From: Exophiala sp. HKRS030
Taxonomy: Eukaryota; Ascomycota; Eurotiomycetes; Chaetothyriales; Herpotrichiellaceae
Assembly (NCBI GenBank): GCA_023897205.1
Contig: JAHWDD010000006.1
Location: 3,100,001-3,164,000, forward strand
Length of the DNA: 64,000 bases
Reading direction: 5' to 3'
In this document: positions 31,841 to 43,340 of the stretch, piece after piece
How the letters are laid out: every line of letters begins with the position of its first letter
Position numbering within the stretch: position 1 is the first letter of the stretch
Made by a program: the position numbers and the translations under genes
The notes under the pieces: generated by a model
What the model saw: only the letters and a program-made list of their open reading frames with translations
Told to the model about the DNA's origin: nothing
The model's database searches: none

Positions 31841-34613
31841 ATGAAGACGGAGTTCAAGGTGCGTCCTTTGTTGGCAGCTTGTTTGCCCATCTCTCTAATG
31901 ATCCTTTACTAGTTTTCCAACCTCTTAGGTACCGTTTACGGTCGAGGTAACCTGGTCTTCACTCCAGACGGCAATTCGTTACTTTCGCCTGTGGGCAACC
32001 GGGTTTCTGTATTCAATTTGACCAAGTGAGAAAATAGCCACCGTTAGACGCCCACTTCGACTCAACTAATGAGCTTTAGAAACACCAGCTACACTCTTCC
32101 TGTTGCCCATCGCAAAAACATTACTCACCTCGACCTTACTCCGGATGGCAAATTACTCCTCACGGTCGATGAAGATGGACGGGCAATTCTTTCCATCCTC
32201 CCCAAACGGATCGCAATTTATTATTTCTCTTTCAAAACTCCAATAACTTCATTGGCCTTTTCCCCAATGGCGAATACTTTGTGGTGGGTTTAGGAAGAAA
32301 GGTCCAAGCCTGGCGTACACCTTCGACACCGACGGGTAGTGCTGAAGGTGCCCTCGAATTTGCGCCTTTTGTCCTACATCGAGAATATGGCGGACACTTT
32401 GATGAGGTCAGAAGCTTGAGCTGGTCTGGAGATTCTCGATTCTTCCTCAGTGCCTCGAGAGATCTGACTGCAAGATTATGGAGCCTGGATCCAGAAGAAG
32501 GCTTTGAGCCTACTGTTCTGTCTGGTCATAGACAACAGGTCCGAGGCGCCTGGTTCTCTGCGAATCAAGAATCCATCTATACAGTTAGCGAGGATGGCGC
32601 TTTGTTCCGATGGGAGTTTGTGCCTCGCCCAGAAATTGATGATGAGGACCCCGTTGAGCCAGCCGACGAGAAATGGCGAATCGTTCAAAGAGAGTATTTC
32701 ATGCAAAACGCCAAGCTGAAGTGTGCATGTTTTCACCCTGGGACTGGCCTTCTGACGGTCTGTTTCGCAAATGGCCTCTTTTCAATTTATGAAATTCCCT
32801 CCTTCTCAAACATACACAGCCTTTCTATGGCTGCTTCGCCAATATCTGCTACAACCATAAACAAATCTGGCGAGTGGCTAGCATTTGGTTCGTCTGAGAC
32901 AGGCCAGCTCCTAGTCTGGGAGCATGCCTCAGAATCAAATATTCTTAAACAATCTTCACATTTGGATACCATGACTACTTTATCATATTCCCCGACTCTA
33001 CGAGGATTATTACTGGTGCAGATGATGGTCTCATCAAAATCTGGGACGTCTCTTCTGGTTTCCATATCGCGACGTTTACCGAACACACTTCTGCTGTCAC
33101 AGGCTCAACATACTCTAAAAGGGGTAATATTCTGTTCACATCTTCGTTAGATGGGTCAGTCCGCGCCTGGGATATGCTCAGATATCGAAATTTTCGTACC
33201 TTTACGGCTCCATCTCGTCTTTCATTCTCATGCTTGGCCATAGATCCATCTGCAGAAGTGGTCTGTGCAGCTTCTCACGACTCTTTTGACATTCACTTGT
33301 GGTCTGTCCAGACAGGGGCACTCCTTGACCAGCTCTCGGGCCATGAAGGCCCGATCTCTACGCTGGCCTTTACCCCTGACGGACGGTATCTGGTTTCCGG
33401 GTCATGGGATCGCACCATTCGAGTTTGGTCTATCTTCGACCGATCACAAACATCCGAAGCTTTGCAACTGTCTTCAGACCTGTTGTGCGTGAGCATACGC
33501 CCAGATTCAGCTCAAATTGCTGCCTCTTCACTAGATGGACAAATCACCTTCTGGAATCTGAGCACTTCCGTCCAAGATTCTGGAGTTGATGGCCGACGGG
33601 ATGTCAGTGGAGGTCGTACCCTCACCTCTCGACGCACAGCCGCATCAACCCCAGGAACGAAAGCCTTCAACACAATTACTTATTCTGCAGATGGAACTTG
33701 TCTTCTTGCAGCCGGCTCAAGCAAGTACATCTGCCTTTATGCTGTGAGCACTTTGACATTGATCAAGAAATTCACTGTCTCGATAAACTTGAGTCTTGAC
33801 GGCACGCAGGAATTCCTCAACTCCTCGGCCATCATGTCAAATGGAATGCCTCGTGACATGCTAGATACCGAGGGAGAAGCCAGTGATATCGAAGATCGCA
33901 TTGACAGAAGTTTGCCTGGTGTGAAGCGTGGCAAAGATGCCACGGCTAGAACGCTTCGTCATGAGGTACGAATCACTGGGGTCGAGTTCGCCCCTACTGG
34001 TAGAAGTTTTTGTGCATGCAGTACAGAAGGACTTCTGATCTACAGCCTCGATAATACTGGTATGGAAGACTTTGACCCCTTTGATCTCGACATAGACATT
34101 ACTCCACAAAACATCCGCGCCATCCTAAAACACGCCGAACCAGAGTTCTTGACAGCCCTTGTCATGGCATTCAGGTTGAATGACAAATCTCTTGTGCGTC
34201 AAGTCTACGAGTCTGTTCCACATACATCGATCCCACTTCTCGTGCGAGAACTTCCACAGGTTTATCTAGGTCGGCTACTGATGCTCCTAGGACAGCAGAT
34301 GGAAAGTAGTCCACATCTGGAATTTGCTCTCCTTTGGGTTACTGAGGTTCTCAGCATTCATGGTCGCTTCATCAAAGATAGACAAAATCAATTTTCAAGC
34401 GAACTTCGCGCCGTTCTGCGGGGAGTGGATGGCATAGGGAAGTCTGTGCGGTCTTTATCGGAGCGAAATGCATTCGAGATTGATTTCCTCTGCCAGCAGC
34501 GACCGCCGCTGAATGGCATTCAACGAACTTCAAAGCCTATGACACCTTCCCTCACGAATGGTAACGTGATAGATGAAGATAACGACGAAACAGAATGGAT
34601 TGGCCTCGAATAA
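31841..34613 (+). CDS. PWP2: Periodic tryptophan protein 2 (small-subunit processome, U3 snoRNP)
   Basis: Exons: 31841-31858 (six codons, MKTEFK), 31913-32025, 32080-34613. The joined start MKTEFK-FSNLLGTVYGRGNLVFTPDG is the Pwp2 signature, followed by a long series of WD40 blades (HRKNITHLDLTPDGK, WSGDSRFFLSASRDLTARLWSLD, LDQLSGHEGPISTLAF) and the Utp-type helical C-terminus ending DETEWIGLE. Pwp2 (Utp1) is an essential nucleolar scaffold of the UTP-B complex for 18S rRNA maturation. As read, the frame breaks twice. Both breaks are cured by one extra C: C4 at 32262-32265 (restores FSPNGEYFVVGLG) and C4 at 32990-32993 (restores YSPDSTRIITGADDG). In an essential gene these are almost certainly base-calling deficits. 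Confidence 0.95.
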
Positions 34614-35107
34614 CTCCAGCTTTGGCGAATGGTACACTTCGGTTTGATGATGGTATCCATAGAGCGATGTATTGTCTTGTGACTAAGCGCCATACAAGAT
34701 CCTGAAGACAACAAGGCATAGGTATCAGAATGAGTTGGCCAATAATCTGAGCTCTGGCAGTTACCTGCTTTGCCAACGCACATGGAGTGGATGTAGAATT
34801 TGATGGTTTTTATGCGACCACAAGTGACAAACTTGTGAGCCCCAAGATGAGGGAAACACCAACCCTAGGATTACAGGTCTGAACTCTAGCGATTGTATTC
34901 AGAAACTCCACGAAAAACTACCGATCTGATCTTGGCTCGCAGGTGGTTTACATCACTTTACCGATCTTGGCTGCATCAGGTGTTTATTCGCACTTGCTGC
35001 CACAGCTCGCAAAGGTCTCACCAGAACCTCGGATTCTTCTGACCACGGAAGTGTCTACTTGGGTACCACCATCTGCTCATTTCCGCTGCACATGGTCTCC
35101 GTTCGCA
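34614..35107. other. Intergenic stretch downstream of PWP2
   Basis: 494 bp. The open frame of the next gene extends back to 34943, but I place the start at 35108. Otherwise featureless. Confidence 0.4.
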
Positions 35108-36259
35108 ATGAAGTCAGCCACAGGCAAGCGCGACAGGCCTCCTGATGATTCCGACCAATCTAAGTCGCTCGAAATCCTACAGTCCGACTTGGCCGCATCC
35201 GAGAATTGCGACTTGCAACACAAAAGGCGCAGGACATCTGTTTCTCAGTCATTGACACAGATGGTCCTTGCATCTCCTCTGTACATTAACGGCAGAGCAG
35301 CTGTCCAACCGGATTCTTTTGAAGTACGTCTCGGCGTCTGGAAAGACAGTCACAGACCGCGGCGAGTCGTCACTGGACACCTGAGTGCTGGAGGCACAGC
35401 GCGATTCACGATCCGGAATGTCTCTACGGACGATGTTTGGATTCTCCCAAGAAGTGGTACGAGATCTGCCGATTTGGCATTTGACCTGCAGTGGGGACAT
35501 GCTACATCCATGATAGAGTGGAATGAAAAAGCAGAAGACCGCATGGCCAATCGCAGTCTTGCCAGACTTGAGGAATACCTGTTCAGCGAGCTTGTCTTGA
35601 ACAATTCCATGATCGCATTATGGAGTAGCACAACAAGCACGAAGCAAGACGAGTTGCTGACCTCGATCTGCAAGTATGTCTCGAGACCGAGGGACGATGC
35701 CTTTGTCAACCTAACTCTATCACCGTCGCAATTGGAAATCCTTGCAAGGTCAACTCTCAGCATCGACACAGTCTAGGAAATTCGAAAGGCGCTGAAGAGA
35801 TGGCGCAAGAATGTTAGGTCCATGAGCTCTGATCGCGACCCAGTGCCCACAGCGACCAAGCTTCGTCTCTGTGACATCGAAAGATGGGCCCTATCCGTCA
35901 GCGGCTTGGCACTGCTATACGAAGCACGGAATACTAAGCTTCGGTCAGAAGCCTACTCCAACCCTTTCGCTCTATGCAAATTTGCTGAGCCACTAGATAC
36001 GAGCGTGTTCTACATCATTCCACCCGCATGCGATCGCGGATCTTTGTGCACAGACCCCTCAGAGCAAGAGCCGCATTATGACTGCAAAGATTCGAAAGCA
36101 AAGGCTCAGGCGAAGGAAGCCAGGCGAAGAGCTATCGGACACTATTTTTCCACTGAGGCATACTCGCTGTTTGCAGCTAAGCACGCATCGCTTATGGCAG
36201 CCAATCTAATAAACAAGTCGTCTCGATCTTCTGATACGGGAGGTGGAAACCAGGCCTGA
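35108..36259 (+). CDS. Hypothetical protein with one in-frame TAG
   Basis: The ATG at 35108 starts MKSATGKRDRPPDDSDQ and the frame is open for 222 codons to a TAG at 35774-35776. The same frame then continues open for 160 more codons (EIRKALKRWRKNVRSM.., DIERWALSVSGLALLYEARN, CKFAEPLDTSVFYIIPPACDRGSLC) to 36259. Both halves look protein-like: a putative basic nuclear signal (KRRRTS), a beta-rich middle (VVTGHLSAGGTARFTIRN) and helical later parts. The single stop may be a nonsense mutation, a base error, or lie in an intron I cannot delimit (no good GT..AG pair of normal length). I do not recognise a family. The tail (KAKAQAKEARRRAIGHYFSTEAYSLFAAKH) is strongly helical. Confidence 0.5.
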
Positions 36260-37264
36260 TGCGAACGAGCCGCAAGCTGCAGCTTGAATCTCACCCTGTT
36301 CTTTACCCCGGGTCATTTTGTCATTGACAGATAGGCTGGGGACACCCACTTGCTAGCTCGTTCATTGCGTTTCTGCTGCAGCACGGAATTGCCATGTCAA
36401 ATCAATCTCCGGACAGAGCTTTTGGTAATACTTGCCATACACCGTGGAATGGTGCTCATCACGATCGTTCTTCCTCAGCTACGTGTGGAAGATACGGGAG
36501 AATGACGCATGGGCACAAAAAGGGAAGACAGGGAGGTTGCATTGAGCCAACCCCAGAACACACTCTGGCAAAACAGCAACGATTCTTACATCGGTGCTTA
36601 TCATCATGGCATGATTTCGTGATTCATACGAATAATGGAGATGCTTTGCATGCAAGGCCGCAGGTCGACGTCGAGCTTTCTGCATCGTCAGCAGAGACGG
36701 TGAAAAAGCTGCCCTACCGTAATATCTAGCTAGCCAGAAACAAAAACAACACTACCTATTGTCATGTTCATGCTCGTATCACTCACCCACATGTTGCGAT
36801 ACCAACTTGTAGCTCTTCCCGCGGCAGAGGAGATCTCAATCGCTGGAGCAGATGTCAAATACATTATTGTATGCATCTACAGTGATTCTCAACTCCTCCT
36901 GATTCCTTACCAATCCATGATAGCCTTCACGTATGTTTGAAGAGTCTCCATCTCTCTGGCTCTCCTGTGCAGTGGCTTCATCGGCTTGCCTTAGACCTTG
37001 TCCAGTTGCCACGTATGCTCATGCATCGTGTTTGAGGTCAGCCGGGAATGAGCATTGACGTCGATCGCAGGTCTCTCTATCTCAGACGTATTCTGGCTCT
37101 ATAGCTAGGACCGCAAGTGGCACTGCGATCTGTCCGCTCTTCGATTGAGATATCCGAGCAGGACCACGTGTCCCTAAGCTCTGTGTCGCGCGACAGGTGG
37201 TTGTAACATACGACTGCAAGGATGGGCCGCTTGGACTTCATGAGATCTGCCCATCAGTTTTTCT
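36260..37264. other. Gene-free stretch
   Basis: 1 kb between the hypothetical gene and the 3' end of the methyltransferase gene. A 111-codon frame at 36394-36729 has no recognisable feature. Nothing supported. Confidence 0.45.
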
Positions 37265-39129
37265 TCAAGAATTCTTCTTAATCCCAACTACGACAAGATT
37301 TCGCGGACTGTGCTTATAGTCGAAGACCGTGTCGACCCAGCACTCGCCTACGACGTCTTGCTCCCTCAGATAAAGCCAGCGGTCAACGGCGATGATGCTC
37401 TCCACCACTCCAGCACTAAAAGCCATCAAGCTCCAGATCACAGCTAAACGCTTCTTTGCGAAAGCCCACTGGTTCTCATACCGCTCGACGACCTCAGGCG
37501 TCAGATCCTGCATGAGGTGGGTTATTTTTGGTCCATCTATGGGGTCATTTCTAAGTTTGGCCAGAGCACCTTCAACATAGGCTTGGAAATTGACGAAGCA
37601 GGCCTTGCGTAATGATCCGACGATCAGAGGAGTACCATTGGTGTCCTTGCCGGTGATGCTGCCTCCTGCTAGACTGTCGGGGTCTGCACATTGCTTGACC
37701 ACCCATAATCTAACAGAATACGTTGTAACAGTGCTCGATAGAAGTGGCGGCGGAAGAACTCTTCGCTATCTTTCGGGCCCCAGTTGTATGGTGCTTGAAC
37801 AGCCATCATTCGCGCCGTGATGTTGAGTCTCACACCTTGACCATGATCAGTCTCAAAATCCTCAAGTGTCTTGGACATGGGAAACCCATGGGGGTCGTAT
37901 GCATTTCCGGTGGCATCCAGGCGTGGGTGATTCGGACGAAGTTGAGGGAGTTTGTACGTTGCCGGACCCAGTCGTTCGGTCAGGAGGTTATAGCAACATC
38001 CAATCATGGCCACGGCGCATACCGAAGGATTCAGCACGAGAGATCTAAGTCCATGGTGCACGAGATTCCCGCAGGAATGTAATGATACCACCATGGACTT
38101 TGGTCGGGTCATCGAAGGGGTCTTGGCTTCGCGGTCTGTAGGGATACCTGTAAGATTCCCGTTGACCTCTCCACAAACATGCTCATCAGAATTTCCGGCG
38201 GGATAGAGTATGTCTTCAAGATATCCGTCCTGAATGTCGTGCTCAACATATGTCATTGTGCCCGAAGTTGCAATAATGGATCCACGGAAGTCCTTCGTAG
38301 AGTCGAGGATGGGCTCGGCAACGGATGGCTCGGTTTGTGCTTCTTGCTCGAAAGGAGGGGTGGGCATACCATTCGACATGGCCAATTGTCTTTTCCACTC
38401 TTTCTTATTACGCATTACTTTCTCCCGTGTTGCTAGCTTTGCATGCACGTCCATGCTTTGTGCACCATTAATGTTATGGTGCTTCCTCTCGATTGCTACA
38501 ACATGCTTTTCGTACGGAGGGCTTGCCAGCATCCGACCCAGATAGTTTTGCCCAGACCCGAAATCAACCACAGAGATCGGTTCCTGCAATCCTTCGGAGA
38601 TCTGCGAAGACAGCTCTGCAACGTATGCAGCGAAATTTGTGACCTCGTGGATCTTTTTAGGCTTCATGCCCACGGCAATATGTGGAGGCATATCCTCGAT
38701 GTTGTCCGCAACAGGTCGGAATTGGCGCAGTAGACAGTGTTTTCTGATCGTGTGAACATAATCCAGAAGGCTTTGAGGAGGCATTTTGGAAGCCTCTTTG
38801 TCCCCGTTGGAGACCGGATGCCGTGCTGAGAGATCATTGCGTAACAGTAAGTCCAGAACATCATCGATTGTCACAAGATCAAACCATTCGCGCCATTCCT
38901 CTGGAAGTACTGTGCTATACAGATCCGGCTCACGGGTCAAGAAATCCAAGATATGGACTCCACCGCATAAGTTGCGAAAAATGTTCGAGCTCGTAGCAAA
39001 AGTCAAGAGTGACTGGACGTATTCATCATCTGACGACCAACCTGCGTCTAGAGGGAGTGAGGAGCCATCCCTGAGACGTCTATGAAGGACTTTCGTGGCT
39101 TGCATGGTGCTTCCAGTACATTCAACCAT
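37265..39129 (-). CDS. METTL25/RRNAD1-like methyltransferase-domain protein
   Basis: The ATG at 39129 starts ~620 residues. The SAM-binding loop DFGSGQNYLGR is at 189-199, and the AdoMet acidic position follows at VVAIERKHHNINGAQ. The family's second signature, VSLHSCGNLVHHGLRSLVLNP..AVAMIGCCYNLLTE, lies in the C-terminal half. Animals' METTL25 relatives are poorly characterised; fungal members are cytosolic or nuclear and of unknown substrate. As read the frame stops at 37669 (DYGWSSNV..). One extra C in the run at 37702-37704 (G on the coding strand) gives DYGVVKQCADPDSLAGGS and the conserved ending through VGSLRKACF..NFQAYVEGALAKL.. and IAVDRWLYLREQ to 37265. CACGTG at 39344-39349 lies ~215 bp upstream. 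Confidence 0.87.
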
Positions 39130-39811
39130 AGGATAGGCAGGACATAGTTTGCGAAAAAATCATACCCAGCCTCGATTCAGCTTTAGGGGACTATGTCTAT
39201 CCATATGACCTTTATGATACAAGAAGGAAAGAATTGTAGCAATACCGAGTACTTAGATGCCAAGCCCAGTAAAAATGGTGGAAAAGCCAGACCCATTTAG
39301 GATGTAGCTGATGCCGCCCTAACAGGAATTAGGTATTCTGATTCACGTGACATTTTGATAAGGCTGAGCCTGTTGATATACCATTTTGGTGCAAAGAAGC
39401 TGGGGAATGCATTTCGCTCCGCAAGCATACCCACACAACGTCAGTTTGCCGGATACGAGAGACGTAATCTCGGCAAACACCGAACCACTCGATCTCCACG
39501 TCTGAGGACAACTCCCAACTTATCTTCATTAGACAGCTGTTGCTTGTGTTTGCTACGCAGACTTGCGGTGGCTATTTAACATGCAGGGCATGGGTAGTAT
39601 AAACTCTGGGCTTCAACTCATTGCCCTCACACAAACTATTATGCCATCAAACTTTGAGTGTGACTGGTATTTCAAGACCCTTTATGGCTCGATCTCTTGA
39701 AGACCCCTACTTCTCAAAGACCAGTGCTATCACCATGTTGTTTCCCACGTACCACGCCCTCCGTACTGCGCAGAATGGCCAGCCCACAACTCGGCTGTTC
39801 TACATGACGAG
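39130..39811. other. Intergenic stretch with an E-box
   Basis: 682 bp between the methyltransferase start and the BVMO 3' end. TTCACGTGA (CACGTG at 39344-39349) is a Cbf1-like site that could serve the methyltransferase gene. A 64-codon frame near 39621 is unconvincing. Confidence 0.45.
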
Positions 39812-41833
39812 CTAATCATTCCAATTCTCATGCACAGTCGCCAGATCAACCGTTCCTGCCTCCTTAAGGTACTTGGTCAATAAAACCTCATCGCCTTTCC
39901 TCTCACGCTCGGTAAATCCGTTTCCAAAATATTCGAATCTATTTCGTTTCGTCTCTTCAGACTTCTCAAAGACGAAGTCCTCCCAGCGTGGATCCCGACA
40001 TATGTCGAATCGATGATGTCCCGTACCTGGCCAGGGTACTAAAGGTCGAGATTTACCGAATCCACTCTTCGACCACGCATTGCAAGCGTCTCCAATCACT
40101 TTGTCCTCGAAATACGCTGTTACAATCTCGTTGAAATCTGCTGCTGCCTCATCACTCGGATATATCGCGCGGTATCCTTGGCTTTGGACTTTCCGGATTA
40201 CCTTTGAAATGTACGTTGCCGAAATCTCAGCTTGAAGAGGAACCGATCCTCCTAAACCATTGGTGTTTGCCTTGAGAATTTCCATCGTCGTTAGTTGACT
40301 GCTCTTCATGATAGAGCATTACTGCGGAGAAGAAGACTTACCTGGAGAACACCAAAGTAGTTGGGCATCTTCGGAGCCATGACACCGAAATAGGTCTCAG
40401 GATACCCTGTTGGACCGTCTGCAGCCCAGAACTTGCTCAAATCACGGCCATCTTTTCCGATGGTCGGGAAGAGAGGTCGGAAACCATTCTCGAAACCAGT
40501 TGCGGCAATGATTATATCAACTTCACGTTCTTTGCCATCCTTTGTTACCAACCCGTGTGCTGTTGCATGAGATATATCCGTCTTGATGAAGTCTACCTTT
40601 TCAGTTTGAATTGCTTCGACATATCCAGCTGAGACAGTCGGCCGCCTACAACCAGGAGCAAAGTCAGGAACCACACGCTCAAGCCACTCTTTGTCTCCTC
40701 CGAACCATTCCTGTAACTGTTCAATAGCTTTTTGGCGTGTTTTCTCGCTCTCCTCACTGCCGACGACAGAGCTTTGGAAACGGGAATGGAAGTGCTTGTC
40801 TATCGATCGTCGAAATTCAAGGTAAGCTTTGGGGTCATTCACGAAATTATCTTTCTCCTCTTCGGTGAAAACTTTCCCTCCACGAATTTCGGATGTCGCA
40901 GCAATAATATTTGGGGAGAAAGCAGGGACAATCCAGTGCTTTGATCTCGAGTAGTGGTCGATGTGTGACCACTTATCGTAAGTGTTGGTGAGAAGTTGGA
41001 CACCACTTGCGCCATTCCCTATGATGGCGACACGTTTACCCTCGACATCGAGATCGTCAGTCCATTGACTGCTGTGGATCACTGTGCCCTTGAATTCCGT
41101 TCTTAGTCCAGGAATGGCTGGAAACTTTGGGACATTCAAACGGCCAGCAGCAGACACGAAAAAGTGGGCTGTTTCTGTCCATGTTTCATTGGTCGTCAGG
41201 TTTTTGACAGTCACTATCCATTGATGGATATCATCGGACCAGAGTGCTGACAAGACCTCGTGTTTTAGGTGGAGATGTTGGTCGATACCATACTCTTTGA
41301 CTGTACGCTCATAGTACTGTCTAATTTCCCATCCTGGGGCATAATACTCCGACCAGCGAGGATTAGGAGCAAAGGTAAGCTCTGGCACATGGTTAATAAC
41401 GGAGGGAATCCTCAAATTCATGTGAATTCTCTTACGGTATGTATGAGCTGGAATGTCACACCTGACTCCAGGATAGCGATTCTGCGCCCAAGTCCCGCCC
41501 TGACGTCGATTCAGTCAAAATCATATATTCTAGCATTCTGGGCTACATACCACAGTTTCCTGTTTTTCAAAAACCTTGTACGAAAGGTTGGCGACTTTTC
41601 TCGATATCAGGATAGAGGCTGCAACACCACCAATTCCCGCGCCAACAATTATTACCTATTTGATCTCGTCGTCAGCAAACATTCAGCCAAGGGCTTGAAA
41701 AATAATGTTTCACCTTCACGGGAGGAGCTGAGTCAAAGGGCTGTGGTCGAGGTTTCCAGATGCCCTCTGTTTGCTGCCCATTGGCAGAACTTTCTGACAC
41801 AGGCGTCAGTTGGCCATTTTTCAGCTCCGTCAT
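39812..41833 (-). CDS. Flavin-containing Baeyer-Villiger-type monooxygenase
   Basis: Five exons fit in phase: 41833-41714, 41655-41551, 41499-41436, 41381-40342, 40270-39812; 595 residues. The first Rossmann motif VIIVGAGIGG is at 41-50, and GTWAQNRYPGVRCD follows (the FAD/Asp region). The Baeyer-Villiger fingerprint FKGTVIHSSQW is at 193-203, and the NADPH Rossmann motif IIGNGASG comes next. Such enzymes insert oxygen next to ketones (to esters/lactones) or oxidise heteroatoms, using NADPH and O2. The conserved C-terminal block ANTNGLGGSVPLQ and WPGTGHHR match fungal BVMO-like proteins. The gene is divergent from a luciferase-like monooxygenase 1.5 kb away. The substrate is unknown. The frame is intact. 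Confidence 0.93.
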
Positions 41834-43340
41834 GTTTTGTTGCTGTCCTGATACGGGCACACAGCGTTTGCAATAAGGACACCAGAGAATGTGCTCCGTT
41901 GCAGCAGACCTGAATTTCAGGATTGGTACGCTTTCTGCCTTTGGATGATGGGGTCAAGCTCAACGGGTGAAATGGGTGGTTTCGGTGGTCTAGGCGCACA
42001 TTGGTACAATGTAGCAAGGGGTCGCTATGATGGCATTATCAAGCATGAATGATTTGCTTTGGTTCTGTGGAGCGGCAATCTTGACTACGTCCACCACGAA
42101 TGGCGTAATATACTCCAGAATAGCGCCTTATGGGGTTAAGTGCCGTCTTTCCGAAGACATGCCTTTATTCCCTGACGTTTTATACGGAAAGTCTGGCTAC
42201 CCTTTCCAGAATCTCGGCGACTATATCAACCTGTACAATCATTACATGCACCTCAATCAGAAGTGAGAACTACGCCCAAAGACAGAGCTTTGCACGATAT
42301 CTTGCTAGCTCATAGCTTGACAAAGCTACGTAAATTCAGACGGAGCTTGAGTTGGATTCCTTGCAATGTAGTAAGATCGAGCCTCTTGAATAGAGACTGC
42401 ATACATTGAAGCATCCTGGAACGACCAGTACATTGACTTGCACCGTGTTTGCATCCGCCCTGTACCTCCATTCCAGTCCCCTTTCGCCATGTGCGCCGAA
42501 TAGCTCCCTGCGATTACCTCGGTGGTCCAGGAAATGTGACGTCTGCTTTGAGTGTCTACGAGTGCTGCTCCCGTCGCAAGAGCATAGGGTTGTCAATGGT
42601 TCCTTGGGCCGATATCGCGCAGGCAAGACGAAGTTGCGTGGCTCTCTCAATTTCGCGGATATTTCGCACTTTCATGATAGCACTACAGCTTTAGTATTTT
42701 CCCTAAAATCGAATGCTTTTTGGGAATTCTGTGAAGGAAGCCTGAACATACGAGTTGATTGATCAAAACCTATCGTTGTCTGCACGCCGCATGTGCTCGC
42801 AAATATTCGCCATGCTTGACGGAGATATCCTCCCGCCCCACGCGTTACGACTGGTTCGTAACTTGTTGATTAGCATTTGCGATACAAGGTGTGATGACGA
42901 CTCTTCCACATCGAAGCACGCCATATACACGGGTCAATTGCCGACTACTTTTGTCGAATACCTATGTGGGGCTATTCAGGGTTGGATTGATGGTACAATG
43001 AGGCTTCGTCCCAAAAATGGATCCCGATACGCTGAGGACCGTTGAAGTCGTGCCGTGCATGGGGAGGCCTTCAAGCTTTTCCACTCCCGGAGATCCACAT
43101 GGTTCGTCACAGGTATAGCCATGGCCATATCACATGGTGGTGGAACGACACCATGCGGCCACATCGATAAGGACAGAATCCATATGGATGTCGTGATCTG
43201 GCTCTGAGACCATGTTGGCTGCTCTGATCCCTCGACTCAGAATGTGAGCCAGCAGCACCTTCTGCTATTCTCATCGGAGGAACCTGTCAAGTCGACTTCA
43301 GATTTTCAAGGTCGCACACAGAACAGTTGACCCGAGCAGG
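41834..43340. other. Divergent interval between two flavoenzyme genes
   Basis: 1.5 kb with several short overlapping frames on both strands (up to 118 codons), none with domain-like sequence. It must hold both promoters. Nothing else is supported. Confidence 0.45.

Noticed and set aside
36394..36729. 111-codon plus-strand frame
   Set aside because: Composition and motifs look random; no domain, and the start lacks context.
41382..41421. BVMO start at an internal ATG giving MNLRIPSVINHVPE
   Set aside because: This stretch lies in an intron (GTAAGA..CCAG); upstream exons supply the FAD-binding motif and join in phase.
42406..42762. Overlapping frames in the BVMO/luciferase-like interval
   Set aside because: Frames of equal size occur on both strands; none resembles a protein family or the missing flavin reductase.
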